A DNA stretch of 64,000 nt, taken from assembly GCA_030267565.1 (NCBI GenBank), contig BRXU01000007.1:3162001-3226000 (forward strand). Reading direction: 5' to 3'. Positions 12,691 to 26,400 of this stretch are shown here, piece by piece (the first letter of the stretch is position 1; each line of letters begins with the position of its first letter). The notes beneath the pieces are model-generated. The model saw nothing but the letters and a program-made list of their open reading frames with translations. It was not told the origin of the DNA and searched no databases. This DNA is from Pleodorina starrii. Lineage: Eukaryota; Chlorophyta; Chlorophyceae; Chlamydomonadales; Volvocaceae. Position numbers and translations under genes: made by a program.

Positions 12691-13437
12691 GGTTGATTCC
12701 ACTGAGTCGCTTGTTTGTTTGATCCCCAAAAAATAACAAGCGCCTAACAAAGCTAACAAAAGGCCGTTTCCACACTGAGCCCCGAAACCACTTTTGTTAG
12801 CCTTCTATAGCGCCAAACCAAACCCATTTCTCATCTCATTTGTGTTTTAAATACAATAATAAAACAGTTGGTCATTGTACAAGTTTTGCCGCGCTGCTGG
12901 CCCTTCTATTGCACATGGCATTTTACGCGCATGGATGTCCAGTCGTCGGGCAGCACCCCGCAAGGGCCGCTGCATAGTTGCAGTATACAACTGATGAAGA
13001 TTGGTGGGCATGTTCGCCAGGTAGAGGCGACTGGCTGAGATTCATGCATGGCTGCCGGCGAGAAAGTCAACGCGTTTGCTTGCGGACGACGCGACGTGTA
13101 GACCAGAGGTAATTAGGAGACCAGGCGCTATCAGATTTTAAAATAGCAGTGAAAAAAAGTTCGCGCTCAAAGTTATCAAGATTTGTTAAGTTTATGGGCA
13201 GGTCCGAAGTGCATATAACTTATGTAGCCTAACAAGTGTCTAACAAGTGTCGTGTTTCCACTAGGGCCTTGCGTTCTTCGCCGTCCCTTCGCCTTCGTGC
13301 AACCTTTCTTCATTTTTATTACTTTTTTCTTATACATAAAGAAGTGCGCGAAAGAGTGCATTGAAAGTCGACGCCCCGAGCGAGAATTTTTGAACTCGGC
13401 CCTAACAAGGCCTAACAAACAACTCAGTGGAATCACC
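12691..13437. repeat. Inverted-repeat-bounded segment, possible non-autonomous element
   Basis: 12691-12719 (TGATTCCACTGAGT then CGCTTGTTTGTT) is repeated in reverse complement at 13414-13437 (AACAAACAACTCAGTGGAATCACC). CCTAACAA and TTTCCAC motifs recur inside next to both ends. No clear target-site duplication was found, so element status is tentative. Confidence 0.4.
12752..12801. repeat. Hairpin (GCTAACAAAAG ... CTTTTGTTAGC)
   Basis: An 11-bp perfect outer stem continues, after mismatches, into GTTTC/GAAAC around a loop of about 13 nt. It lies inside the possible element 12691-13437. Confidence 0.7.
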
Positions 13438-15912
13438 CTGTAAGTGCTTCCACCATATAAACATGCGAAAACTTCAGGTATAAAATGAGAGAACTGTTAC
13501 GGCGTGTTATGTGGGCCGCGCCTGACCGACCCCGCCCGTCTGCTGCTGCCGACCCCGCCCAAATAAACCCCGCCCCGACAATTTGACAGCTAGCTGACTC
13601 AGGAGACTCTGATTCGCCACGGCTTCTTTTACCTTGGCTTCGTATCCAAGGGAACCACTACAATATGCATGTATGTGATGAGGAAAGATAAACGTTGCCA
13701 ATATTCGTTCCAATCCCAGGCAGGGTCGTGCTACGTATGGATCTATCGTGAGCTGCGTGCGTATCCGGCCGGATTGGGAAGATTGTTGGGTAACGAAGCA
13801 ATTAAGGTCGAAAAGGGTTACGTTCTTCATCACGGACAGCAGGGAGCAGCGTCCAGCCCAACATGCACCAGCCAGAGCTCCATAGTAACCCCCAAACAAT
13901 CTGCGGCGGCTGGGTAGCAGCGAGCTTCGTTCGTTGGGCCATCTAGCCATGCATCGAGTCCCTTCCATGCATCCAGCAGGCACGCAGCCAGTGTGGATGG
14001 CAGGTGCATGCGCCGACACGCACGCACGGCACCAAGAGACGGAAGTAAGGGTACGTGCGTGCGTACGTAGGCGTGCTGTAAATGGAAGAGATAAATAAAG
14101 GAATGGGGAAATATGGGGGGGGAAATGGGACGGATCGCCGACCTCTGTTAGGCGGGTCCTGGCATGCATGCATGGATGGATGAGAACGTCAATATATATG
14201 TCCACCCACCGCAAATCTGTATGTGTGCTCTTCTATATCAGGATCCGCGGCGGGATTCATCGATCATTCACGCACGTGTGCATGCATGCATGCGCGCGCG
14301 CGGCGCACATTCATTCAGCCATGCAAAACTGGAGCGGAATTACCTACCGCCCTCTCAGTTAGTTTTGCACGACGTAGGGCTAGGCAGCAGGCAGGTAGAG
14401 GCATGCTGCATTCTCAGGAGCCGGCCTCCCGGTACGTACGACTACTAGCGAGCATGGCATGTATGGCATGAGTGGATGGATAGATGGAGAGCGAGGCCCA
14501 GTAGTCATCCACCGCGCAGGCCACCAATTAACACAGTAGCACGTGTCACTAATACAGCAGGAAGGATGGAGTGAGCCCCGCCAGCTCGGTTGAAACGAAC
14601 GAGTGCGGCGGCAGAACACACACACGACGGATGAATTCAACTAACCCCACGTGCGTGCGTATGTATGTACGACAGCAGCACGGCTGAAGGGATGGAAGCG
14701 CAGCACCCAGGTTAAGAGGAATGAGGAGTTGAGGACGGCGGCGGACCGATGCAACAGCCCAGCAGGCCGGCCCGTCCCAGCCATCTCCTATGCGTATGTA
14801 CAGACCAGAGCTTGAACGACGACGGACCAGACAGCAGAGAGCTAGATTCGGGCAGCTTCTAGGTAGTTAGTTCGTTAGTTAGTTAGTCCTCCGCTGACAC
14901 CGAGCGAGCCACGACGCCATGCCTGCATGCCCGCATGCAACAAGGGGTTGGTGTCGGCTTCCTTGAAGCCGGAAAAAGGGCGGGGCCCCGTTCAATCCGT
15001 ACGGTTTAAGTTGAGTGCTAGGGCGGCGAGGGCGTGAAGTGTGAGAGTGTCGACATTCCTGCTGATAGACAGCCAGAGCTGTAAATCCGAAATGCCTGCG
15101 GCTTCAGCAATCCGCCCCATGTATAGCATCGCGCTCCGTCTCGGCACTGTGCAACTCTTCCCGCGAGCGCATTGCTTGGCTTAAGTAGCTTGACAGTAGA
15201 CATACATGGAGCGCATCATTCACATATCACGCAGGCTGACTTGCAAATAGAAGGACAGCGGAACTGTTTGCGAGGGTCGCGACGACGTGCACTTGCCGCC
15301 GACGAGAGTGCACAGGCTTCGCTACCAAGGTATCCGCCGTATCGTAGAGCAGGCTTCACAACTTGAACATTAGGACAGGGACCGTAGAAGTCCCCTAGGT
15401 TGCCGACTGCACTTGTTGGGCGGCCCGCAGAAGACCGCCGCGTCGTGCGTGCAATTTGCCGCTTGGCGTCCGACAACCAGCAGTTCGCCCCTAATGGTTT
15501 GTCCCATGCAACCTTTGTTGTTATAGTAATATGCGTCAAGTCGGTCGGACCGGCTAGCAGAGCTGCTGTGGTGTGGTCGCGGGAAGAATGTTCGCAATGC
15601 AAACTTAGTTGGTCGCCGAAACGAAGATTCATTTCACGCCGTCATGTCAGAAATCCACTTTGAGGAACGATGAATCTTCTGGAAATAATTATAGGCCGAG
15701 AGGTGTTGGTTTGACCTCGGCCTCGGTCCATGGAGACTGCCAAACTGGTTTTTACTCATGCGATATTGGGTTCCAATAATAAATTTACCGTGCAATAAAG
15801 AATGTAATCCTTTACTTATGCAGACTTTCCGTTGGCCGACAGTCTGCACTTTGGTTAGGACACCACAGTCCACAGTCCACAGTCCACAGGCACGGACATG
15901 GGCAATCCTACA

Positions 15913-15953
15913 GGGCGGGGCCCCCCTGGGCGCTTCGCGCTGGGGCCCCGCCC
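15913..15953. repeat. GC-rich perfect hairpin (GGGCGGGGCCCC stem)
   Basis: GGGCGGGGCCCC at 15913-15924 pairs with GGGGCCCCGCCC at 15942-15953 around a 17-nt loop. The same 12-mer occurs near 14978-14989. The right arm is followed by CAAAAAGC and the 14978 copy is preceded by GAAAAA. No gene adjoins it. Confidence 0.75.
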
Positions 15954-17451
15954 AAAAAGCTGCAATGACTTGCTGGGAACTGACTGGATGGAAGCGCATC
16001 TATCACCATATCTGGCACAGCAACCAGCTACGTAGCCATCTTTCACAGCATGCGTCAGGGCATGGTAGGTGAAGGCCATTACATTACGGCGGGCAGAAGC
16101 TATGCTATCTAGCAACAAGCGACAAACGAAATAATAAAGGTAGCCGAGGGGCTGAGCAGCCTAGCGTACTAATACGCAGCAATTTGAAGATTCCGTGCAA
16201 GAGGCATGCATGCATGCATGCATGAACGCATCTGCTTACAAACGTAACCGCACTTCATTCGCAGCTGGTCTCGCGTACGTGCCTCACTACGTACCTATCC
16301 GCCCGTCCGTCCGTGTCCGTGTGTCTGTCATGCAGGTCTGACGACATGCGCACGTGTCCCTGTCTGTCTATCTGTCCGTGCGATGGGCGTCCGTCGCCCT
16401 CCGTCGGTGTCTGTTTGTATCCGTCTGCTGCGTGTTATTTGGAAACACAGCGGGTACGTATAACAATGGGAAAGCGAGCCCACTATTACCGTATGAATAT
16501 AATAATAGATCTCCGAGCGAGAACTCCGTACCGTCCTAACCTATCTGTCCTAACAGGCAAGGTCGTCGTTAGTTCGTTGCTAGGTCGTAGATCCGCCCGG
16601 AACGAACGTACGTCCGGAATAAACTAACGTTGCACGCACGTACGCATGTCGTAACAGTGCAGCTGTTGCACGCTCTCGCTGTAAGGACCATACTCGAACT
16701 TCCGATGTGAATAAATACGCACTTATCCACACCCAGGGTAGCGTACAAGCCATGCGCACGAAGTCCGAAAGTCGCATGTAGCATACGACATTCATACGAC
16801 ATGCATACGGACGGAATCGCATACGTTCATCTGGCCGCATCTGAGGAATCCTTATATATGCGCGTCCGGCCAGGTCCTGCTGAAACGAAACCCTGCCAGC
16901 CAGGCAGCAGCACGCGGGTGGACGTACGTATGCCTGTCTGCGGCTGTGGATGGATATTCGTCTGTCGTGCTGTGGTGCCGATCTGGCATGCATCACGCAC
17001 TGCTGGGCGGGAGGACCTGTAAATAAATAAATAAATAATCTATAGATGCATGCATGGAACTACGAAAAGAACAGAATGAAAGGGCCCGCTTTGATCCGCT
17101 TTATTTGATGGCCGCGCGCCGGACGGAATGAAGCCGGAAGGAAAAGCTAGCACGCACGCCGGCCTACCTTGTCTCGATGCTTGATGATAGATTATCGACA
17201 TATCCCATCCAATCTACGACTCACCGCATGTGGGCGGCAAGTTGATTGACGAGCAGGTTCGACAGCATGCAGGACCGCCGGCCAATGCAAGCAAGTAGTA
17301 CGTAGTCCCGTGCGCGCGCCTACCCGCGGGAGCAACGAGACCGACGAGACCCACCCATCCACCGCGACGAGACGTCCCGGGTATAGTAGGTGCGCAGTAC
17401 GTATGTAAGTGCCCCCGTGGTCCCCGCCGCCCGCCTGAAGTTGCTACGTTA

Positions 17452-17509
17452 CTCAGAATGCGCCAGCGCAGGACCCTAGTGGTCCCTCATTGTAACTCTC
17501 GCATCCTAC
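17452..17509 (+). repeat. 58-bp dispersed repeat, intergenic copy
   Basis: CTCAGA, then TGCGCCAGCGCAGGACCCTA and on to GCATCCTAC, matches 38721-38778 in PSME4 intron 8 with only about four differences. GGACC...GGTCC inside is self-complementary. Confidence 0.85.
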
Positions 17510-20500
17510 GTTACTAGGCTCTCAGCGGCAGCAGATGCATGCTCCATGATAACATTGAAATGGAAGCGATTCGACGCGAGGGAGGTCCGTGGGCGCCACG
17601 CACCCAGCGGGCGGCGTGTGTGTATGTGGAGACGGAATGAAGCAGGTAGGACAGCAGGTAGGTAGGAAAGGGCGAATTCGTGAGGCGTCGGTCTTCTACT
17701 TGTATTTCTTACACACGCACCGCGCCCCGCCGCCCAAGCATCATGTATGCCCAGCATGCAGCGAGCAGGCGAAATGCTTGCTTGCGGATGGATATGCACA
17801 TAATTCGTACGCACGGCACCCGCCATGCATCCAGGCAGCCAACCAGCGCAGGCAGACAGTAGTATCGTATGTAGTACGTACGACACCTACCGACGCACAA
17901 GAGCGAGCGAATAGATAGTACGACGCCGGCAGCAGCCATGCAGACAATGAATGTACGGCAGACGCACGACAATCAACACTACAACTACATACGATTCGCC
18001 TTTCTCTTGCTTTAAGCAGTTACCTACTTACGTAGCGCGCACCACAACTCATCCATTTCGTTAATAATCGGTCTCCATGATACGATAGATGGCCTGTCAG
18101 TGCGTGTGCATGCAGCAAGCGCAACCAACAATACGTACGTTGCCCTCGAGGCATGTGTGCGGCACCAGCAGCCGGGGACTACCATACCCCGCCCGCCGCC
18201 CGCTCCGTCCACCCCACCCCCGAAATCCTCACACGTCCCTCCGCCCCTTCATCATTCTTCCATTCGTTTGCATCAATGAACCATGTACGGGAACTTTATA
18301 CACGCGTACGACAAGCAAGTACGCAATTCGTCTGCAGCAACAGGTACGTAGGGCCGCGCGCTGCCGCCGCCGCGCGCCGGATAAAAACTAACTGATTGAA
18401 CGAATGAAGGAAAGTCACCTACCGCACCCGAAAAGCTAACTACATCAATAGGGTAACGAAAGCGCAGGTAGGTAGATAGCTAGAGCGAGGGTGCATACAT
18501 GCAGAAGGTTCGATTCATCTGGCGGCCCGCACGCACATACACGCTCACTCAATGCTTCCGTTCTTTGCACAACTAATCAAGGAACCTACCACCCGTACCT
18601 ATCTGTCTACCGAAGCCAACACATCGAACAATCGATCGATGAATCGCTCGGCGGCCGACGCGCGCCCGCCTTCACCGTTGCATGCACGCATGCACGCACG
18701 CAGCAGGCACCGAGTGCCTTACCACGCTCGGTTGCACACATCGATTACGTACATAGATCGACTCCACCGCCGACCTCGTATGAAACGCCGGTCTATCTAA
18801 TTTCCTCAGCCAAGCATCTATCGGTTCAATGTACACAAGACTTACAGCTACTTCATTCCGTCTTAGCCTCAACACAGCATATGCACGCACTGCTGGTGAC
18901 GTCGTCGTCGTTGCCTGCGTGCTTGTTTGCTTACTTCTCGTTGAAGCGAGGTGCAGCGGCGGTACGTATGAAGCGGGCGGGCCGCCGCGCGCCCGCCGCC
19001 CCTGCCGCCTCCTCCTCCACTTCATTCCCCGACCAGGACATGGCACATACGCCGCCGCCACATACAGCGCGCCTGGCAGGAACGAATTGAATGCTGCACT
19101 CTGAAAACGGCGGCAGCATGACTTTGGTGCGTGCGTGTGCGTATAGGTACGTAGGCGGGCGGCGGAGGCGCACATCGACGAAATCCTTAAACTTCGCGGG
19201 CATGGATTGACCTGGCAGTCATCAGGCTGACTTCGTTCCGGACTGACTGACTGACTGACAGACTGGCGATTCGGAACTACGTGGTAAGTCAGTTCGCGCT
19301 TGCGTACCTTACGCACGCCACCTACCATCGGCCCGCATCTATCGGCAGCAGTCGCACGCAGATCGATGCTCCGAAGCCATTCAACGATCGATAGATCCGT
19401 CCATCTCACACAAGGCAACCAACGTAAAGCAAAGCAGGCAAGCAACGAATGAACGCGGCGGCCCGCCGCCAGAAGACAGAGGGGCAGGAGGCAGGCACTG
19501 CGCGCCGCGTCATTGGCAACGAATCTATCTTGACCAGAAGTCGACGCATTCATTCGCGCCACCAACGAACACGCATACGCTCGCTTGCGCCCGCTGGCTC
19601 GATCGCTCGGCGGCGTGCACGATTGCACCTTGCTTGGCCGCACCGTGCATGCACTCGCACAGCTAGCGGCAGCCGGCGGCGGCTTACTTCGTTTCATTAC
19701 GTTGAATGGACCTATGCTACCCTACCAAATCGTTCTCAACCCGACGGAAACCCCCAAAACCAGCACGCACAGGGACGCAATCACCCAACCCAGCGACCTT
19801 CTCAATTCTACACCCGGCCGCCAATTATCAACCAGCGCAGCCCTACCTATGAATCCAACCACGCACACACCCATACACAGCCACCAACACGCACAAACGC
19901 ACGGCGCGAGACCGAGGTCGTTGCGCATACACACGCACACACACTCTTCCGGAGTCTGGAGCCCACTGTAACAGCCAGAACACACGCGGCGACACCGACC
20001 CGTGGGTCGCACGCAGATACGGCGGTCGACCCGCCGAACGACGGACAACAAAGCATTTTTCACTCACCCATCTGCCCATCAATCCGTCCATCCATCCATC
20101 CGCGCTTTCGAGGCACCAGTTCCGCAAGTACGGCAACAACTATCTAGAGAAAGACAGGTGCTTTCATTCTTCGTTCTCTCCTCTTACTTCTAGAACGCAA
20201 CGAAGCAGAGGTACCCGCCCGTCCGTCGGTACATGCACCACCCAGATAGACAAGCGCGGTCCGCAAGGGCACACACGCGCACACACGCGCAAACGTACGC
20301 ACACGCGCGCCTCCCGCCCCAGCCAGCGCGTATGTAGCACGCATGCATCAGCAATGGCGTGCCCGCGTCCAGAAACACCAAACAGGAACTATCTATCTAA
20401 CGCGTCCCGCGGATGGAATCAATCTAGATAGTCTTCCCGGCGGCCTCAGCCACGCACGCACCTAATAAAAACCCAAACAACTACTCGACGACAAGCATCA

Positions 20501-20744
20501 ATCCCCACCTCCCCCGTCAATACGTACCTCTCCCCCACATACATACGCCTAACACGCACTGCGCCTAACACGCACTACGCCTAACACGCACGCACGCACG
20601 ACCATGAATGGCTGGCTGGGCCCGCCGCCCTTTTCGACGCCTCCGGGTAGATAGACAGATAGACAGCAGATAGATAGGTAGGTAGATAGATGAGGAAAAA
20701 TCTTAGCAAGGCCGCAGCAGCATGCAGCTCACACACGATTGTGG

Positions 20745-20893
<149 letters not shown>

Positions 20894-22982
20894 GGCACCG
20901 ATGGTAGTTGGTCAATGCGCACGCACGCACGCACGAGTGCGCGTGGCACGCACGCATGTAGGCATGCATCCATTCATCCATCCCATCTCCTCACACGCAC
21001 ACACAGAGACACACACACGCACCGGCCACCAGACGCCGCCCGTACGTGAGTACATGAGCAGGCGACTTCCTTCGCCCCGCGGGGTTACGAGAGAAAAATG
21101 CATGGGAGCGACGGTAGGTGCGGCGGCGGGGCGTGACGCGTGAGGGCGGGCGCAACGAATAACGTGCGTCGCCGCCGCCAGCCACGCCTGCCGCCGCCGC
21201 GGCGGAACGCCCGCCCTCAATGAAGCGCACATGCATCGGTTCAAGGCAAAAACGAACTCTTCGATTGGCTGTACCACTAAGCAGTGAGGAAAACTAGGTA
21301 CGTGCCTGCTGGCTTACCCGCACGCACGCGTGCGAACACACAACAGAGGTGTGCGCCATGCAAGAGACAAGGAGTAGTGAGACAAGGTGTGCTAACTGTG
21401 CTCAGCAGATAGAGGCAGGTGCACACACGCACAGAAATAGAAACACAACACACACACATGCACCACCCGTGTGTGCACACGGCTGCTGTCTGCTGCGTCG
21501 TACGGTACGGACGGACACATCGTGCCGAATGGCGGCGCCGAATGTGGACCGTCCGGCGCGCGAGAGCAAACGGTTTACGGCCGCCCACGCACGCGCGCCC
21601 ATCACAACGACAGCGACCCCCGATCGAGCCCCGCGCCCCGCCACTGTCCCGGGCAATCATAAAAAAGTGTATACTACGAAAGCTAGATTGCCTCCATGTC
21701 CGTCTCAACGAGACCGTCAGCAGCAGGCAATGAAGAAAGCAGCGACCTGCACAACCGGGGTTGCCTAATTAGGCTTTACTTCCCCCTGCTGCCGGCGCTA
21801 GCTTGCTAGCTATCTAAGCCAGCTAACCAACCGAACGAAACCTCCGTCGTCGGGAGAAGCGCGACGATTGCCGATGATGAACACCCATACACGCAGCCGC
21901 CGTGCACGCCGGCGCCCGCGGACCCATTCGCTCGTCCCAAACAAAACTAACCCACACATCCTCCTCGTGATGCACGCACGTACGACAGGTACGACACGTA
22001 CGGCACGCAGTAGTGCATGATTCATCCATCTAGGTGATCATCATCATCATCATCATCAGCACACCCGTCGAGAGCGCGCGCACGCAAGGGTACTTACTGC
22101 ATGCATCACTCCGGATAAAGCTCTAAATGCAAACAAGGTGCGGTGGTGCGCGCGATGCGATGCGATGCGGAAGGCGGATGGAGCCCCCGTGTCATCATCT
22201 TTTCACGCGCGCATTTGAAGGAAAATTTCTCCGTGCCCCACTATCTACATACATCACGGGCTGGGCTTCATGCATCAAGGCGCGCGACAAATGATCACAC
22301 TTTTGAGGGAAAAAAAGCATTCGCAGGCAGACCCGCAAATAAATCACCATCAAGGGAATGCATGAAGGCAAAAGAGACAGAGACAGAGACAGAGGTGAGG
22401 GAGGCGGAGCCGCCGCTGCGGTCGGCGCCGATGCGGTCACGTCCGTGCGTGTGGCGGCCCGCCCTCCCTGCCCCCCTCGTTCAGCAATGCGACGCCTAAT
22501 CAGGACCGCCTCGACCAAATGGATGGTGGGTAGCGGCGATCGACGACAGGTAGGGCCTGTGCCCGCCCCCCATCCACATCAGGGCCCCTCCCTCCCCACT
22601 CCAAAGCGCATCTTGCTCCCTCCCGACATGCAAATACATAGAAAACTCTCGCTCGCTCCCGCACAAAGGCGCGCAGCCTCGCACGCACACGCACACGCAC
22701 GCACGCACACACGCGTGGCCGCGCAACCTTGTCTGCGCCTCCCGCACACATGCCCATGCACATGCACACTCGCACACACATTTGTTCGTGCTCTGGATGG
22801 GAGACCCGCACGCACGCACGCAAGCACTCGCCGCACGGCTAGCCAGCATAGCTGGGGCCGCCGCCCTCACTGGCCCAGCCGTGGTACACGACGCAACGCC
22901 CGTGCGTCCTCGCTCCGTCCGTACATCCCGCAGTAGTCATGCATGTCGTACACATGTTGTACAGCAGCCGTGGCCACATGGT

Positions 22983-22987
22983 TTACA
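22983..22987 (-). terminator. Candidate poly(A) signal for the RWP-RK gene
   Basis: TTACA on the plus strand reads TGTAA on the minus strand, about 450 nt past the stop of the gene at 23440-27347. Position and pentamer are the only support. Confidence 0.3.
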
Positions 22988-23439
22988 AATGGTTGGCTTG
23001 ATGGTACGTAGGTGGCGGCTGTGCTCGATCGATGCACCGTCGTCGCTTCGTCGTCCGTCGTTGATTGACGGTTGGTCGCTCCGCCGAGTTTCCGTCGGTT
23101 GGCGGTTGGCGGCGGTTGGTCACCAGCGGGGACATGCACGTGAAGTTGGAAGTCAGCTCGCTCAGCCCTCCTCGGTCATCTTGATTGTTGTTGTTGCTTG
23201 TCATTCTTGTTGTTGAATGTCGTCACCGCTTCATTGCCTGATCAAGCCATTTCGGCATCGCAATGAGCAACTGCATGAGCCCGCATTGCGTCAAACGCGT
23301 CGCCAGCCAAGCCTGCATGCCATGCCACCGCGGCCGCCGCCGCCGCCGCCTGGGCCCGCGATCGCACCCAACCCAAACGCCCTGTTGTGCATCCCGCGCC
23401 ACGAGCCAAGGGCATCCGCACGTACGACAAGGAGCATCC

Positions 23440-26400
23440 TCAAAGCCCAGGCGCGCGGCGGTGGGCGGCTGCGGCTGCGGCGCGCTTCTCGAAGGACTGC
23501 TTGTACTGCGTCTGCCGTACGGTCTTGAGCAAATCGACTAGCGGCGCGTCGGGGTCTGCCATGATCTCTTCTCGATTGCGAGCAGCAAGCTCCACGACAG
23601 CCTGTGGGTGGATGGGTGCGCGGCGGGGAAGTCCAATAGGAGATGGAGAAAGAGAGAGAGAGAGTGATGAGTACGTGCCTTTTTTATGTAAGAAAAAGCG
23701 GTTTATGTATTAATCAACATAAATGGCCGTTGATAAAACTGTGTTTTCGTCGGACGGAGGGGGCTCGAGACGAGAACGCGCCGTAGTATGTAGTAGCAAG
23801 TCGCGGCAGTCCTAGCTCTGATGGTAAGTGATACGCTTGAAATTTATTTACACTTTGATCAAGAGGAATTAACCTATTGGCGTAACTTGTAAGCGGGAAA
23901 AAGACACCCAGAGTTGTGTTGTTTGTCGAAACGGAAGCTAACCTCAATTGCAGCTGTGCGTGGCCTGTACAGAACTGCGGCCTATTCAGACGCCTGAAGC
24001 CGACCGGATGTTGTCGGTGCCGGTTACGAGCTGGTTACGCAATGGAGAAATGGTGAAGATCTGACCGGGAGGACCAAGACGGACGAAGTGAAGTGCCCTG
24101 CGTCGGGCTAGCGCGCACGTCTCCCGCTTTCGGTGCGAGCGCGGGCAAAGTGCCAGGAAATGCGTTCGCCCATCAGGCATTGTAATAATATTGTAAAAAT
24201 AATAAAGGACTATAGAAAGGAACTGTACACGGCTGCGGCGCGCGGTGGTGGATGCGCGCGCGAGCCGCAATTAGTCAGTCATAGTGCATGACGCATTCCC
24301 TTTACGTCAGCCTCTTCAGGCGCGCGCCGTCAGCCCCGCCGCCGCGCTGAGACTCCCACCGTCCTGAACATTATACTCATAAACGCATAAACTCAATTCA
24401 CACGCCCGCCCCAGCCCGACTCGACCCGGCTCGAGCCGAGGTCCCAAATCCCTAACTCAACTCGAGGTCGCACCGCAAGCCGCGCGCTGACCCCCATCCA
24501 CCTCACTCCGTTTCTCTGTTTTACCCCTTGTTTTACCCCAAACTCTCCACCTTTTAAGCCCGAAAGCCGATCAAATCAAACCAGCTAGGGCAAAGCCCCT
24601 GCGTCCTGCCGGCAGGAAGCTCGCGAAAAATACAAAATCGTAAAACAAATAAAAGCCACACGGACTCACGGAGTGCCCCTGCCAGCGGTGAACCCGAGTG
24701 AATCCGCTGAATCCAATCCTATCCAAGATCCAAGCCTCAAAATCCGAAATCCGGATCTAAAGCATTAGACCCTAAGCATTTCCCAGGCCCAAACCCGTAA
24801 CCTCACCTTGCGCTCGTCCTCTGTGAGACTCGCGTCCGCCTCGGCAGCCTGCACGATGCGCCGAAGGCTCTGCAGCTTCCGCTGCGGCCACCGGGAGATC
24901 CCTAGCCGCCGGCAACGCCGCTTGAGCTCCGTCGCCGAGATGCCCAGGAACCTCGCCGCATCGGCCACCGGCAGATCAAACGTGCTGTAGATCTGCTCGC
25001 GAAGCGTGGACATCTGGCCGCCGCCGTGGCCGACGGCGGCGGCGCCGCCGCCGCCGCCGTGGCCGAGGCCATCGGCATGGACCATTGCCGCGGCGCCGCC
25101 GCTCAGGCCGCCGGAGACGTCGTCGCCGTCGACGTCGTCACTGAGACCGCTCTCGTCGACTGGCATGTCGGCGTCGCCGCCGCAGGCCGCCGCCGCCGCC
25201 GCGTCAGCGGCGTCGGCGGCGGCCTCCACGACAGCGACGACCGCCACGGCGGAGGCGACGGCAGCGGCGGCCGCCGCCGCGGCGGCGGCCGGCGCCGCCG
25301 CGGCCACCGATGGCACGAAGCCGCCGGCGGCGATGCCGCCGCCACAGCCCGTGTCGCCGCGAGGCCGGCCGGTCGTCATCGTTGGCGTTGTCGGCATACT
25401 TGCAGAGGTTGGCGAGTTGACGAATGACGTGCGGTTGTAGCCGCTGTCCTGTTGCACAGACGGCGGCGGGGGTGACGGCACCGGCGGCGGCGGCGGCGGC
25501 GGCGGCGCGACCGCCAGCCCGTTCAGCGACAGGCCGTGCGGAGTCCAGGCGGTGGCACCGCCGGGCGGCCCTCCGAGGCCGGCGGCGGCGGTCGCGACGG
25601 CGTAGCCGTCGCGGCCGCTGGCGGAACTGATGTCACTTAGCCACGCCGCGAACAGCGCGTCGTCGTTACGGGCCGGCATTCCCAAATCCACGTCCATCAT
25701 GCCACCGCTCCCCAGGCTTGACATGTGCGCCTGCGGAGGCGGCGGCAGAAGCAGCATGGCGGCCTCCTCCGCGGCCGCCAGCGACGGCGGCGGCGGCGGC
25801 GCCGCCGCCGCCGCCGCCTGGCCACCGTTTGCCATCGACGGCTCAGTCGACGGCGCCGCGCCAGCGGCGGCGTGAATGTGCTTGGGCTGCGGCGGCAGCG
25901 GCGCCGGCAGCGGCGGCGCCATCGGCGGCAGCGAGGCTGTCGACTGCAGCGACGGCGGCATCGACGGGGCCTGTAGGCTATCCCAGGCGGCTGCCTGCTT
26001 GGCGGCGGCGGCGGCGCCGGGCGCCGCCGCCCACGGCGCCATCGGCGGCGCAGCCGCCGGCGGGACGCCGCCGGGGGCGGGCCAGGGCGTGTAAAGGGCG
26101 GCCGGATCACAGCGGTAGTTCTCGTAGCAGATGCCAGCGGCGCGGAGCGACGGGATGTGGATGTGGGGCCAGGGCGCCGCGGCGATTTCCTCCAGGAGCA
26201 ACTCTTGAAGCGCGTCCTCGGCCTCGTCGTCATCCATGGCGCGCCATCCGCCGCCGCCGCGGCATGCGCCGGCGGCGGCGCCGCCGCCGCTGGCGCCCGC
26301 GCCGGCACCCGCCGCCCAGGCGCCGCCGCCGCTGCTGTTGTTGCTGCCGCCGCCGCTGCCGGCGCCGGCGCCCGCCGCCGACGGTGGCGCCCCCGCCGCC

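Noticed and set aside
13507..14214. 235-codon minus-strand open frame
   Set aside because: Low-complexity His/Arg/Cys composition in repeat-rich DNA, no recognisable domain, and overlapping frames on the other strand.
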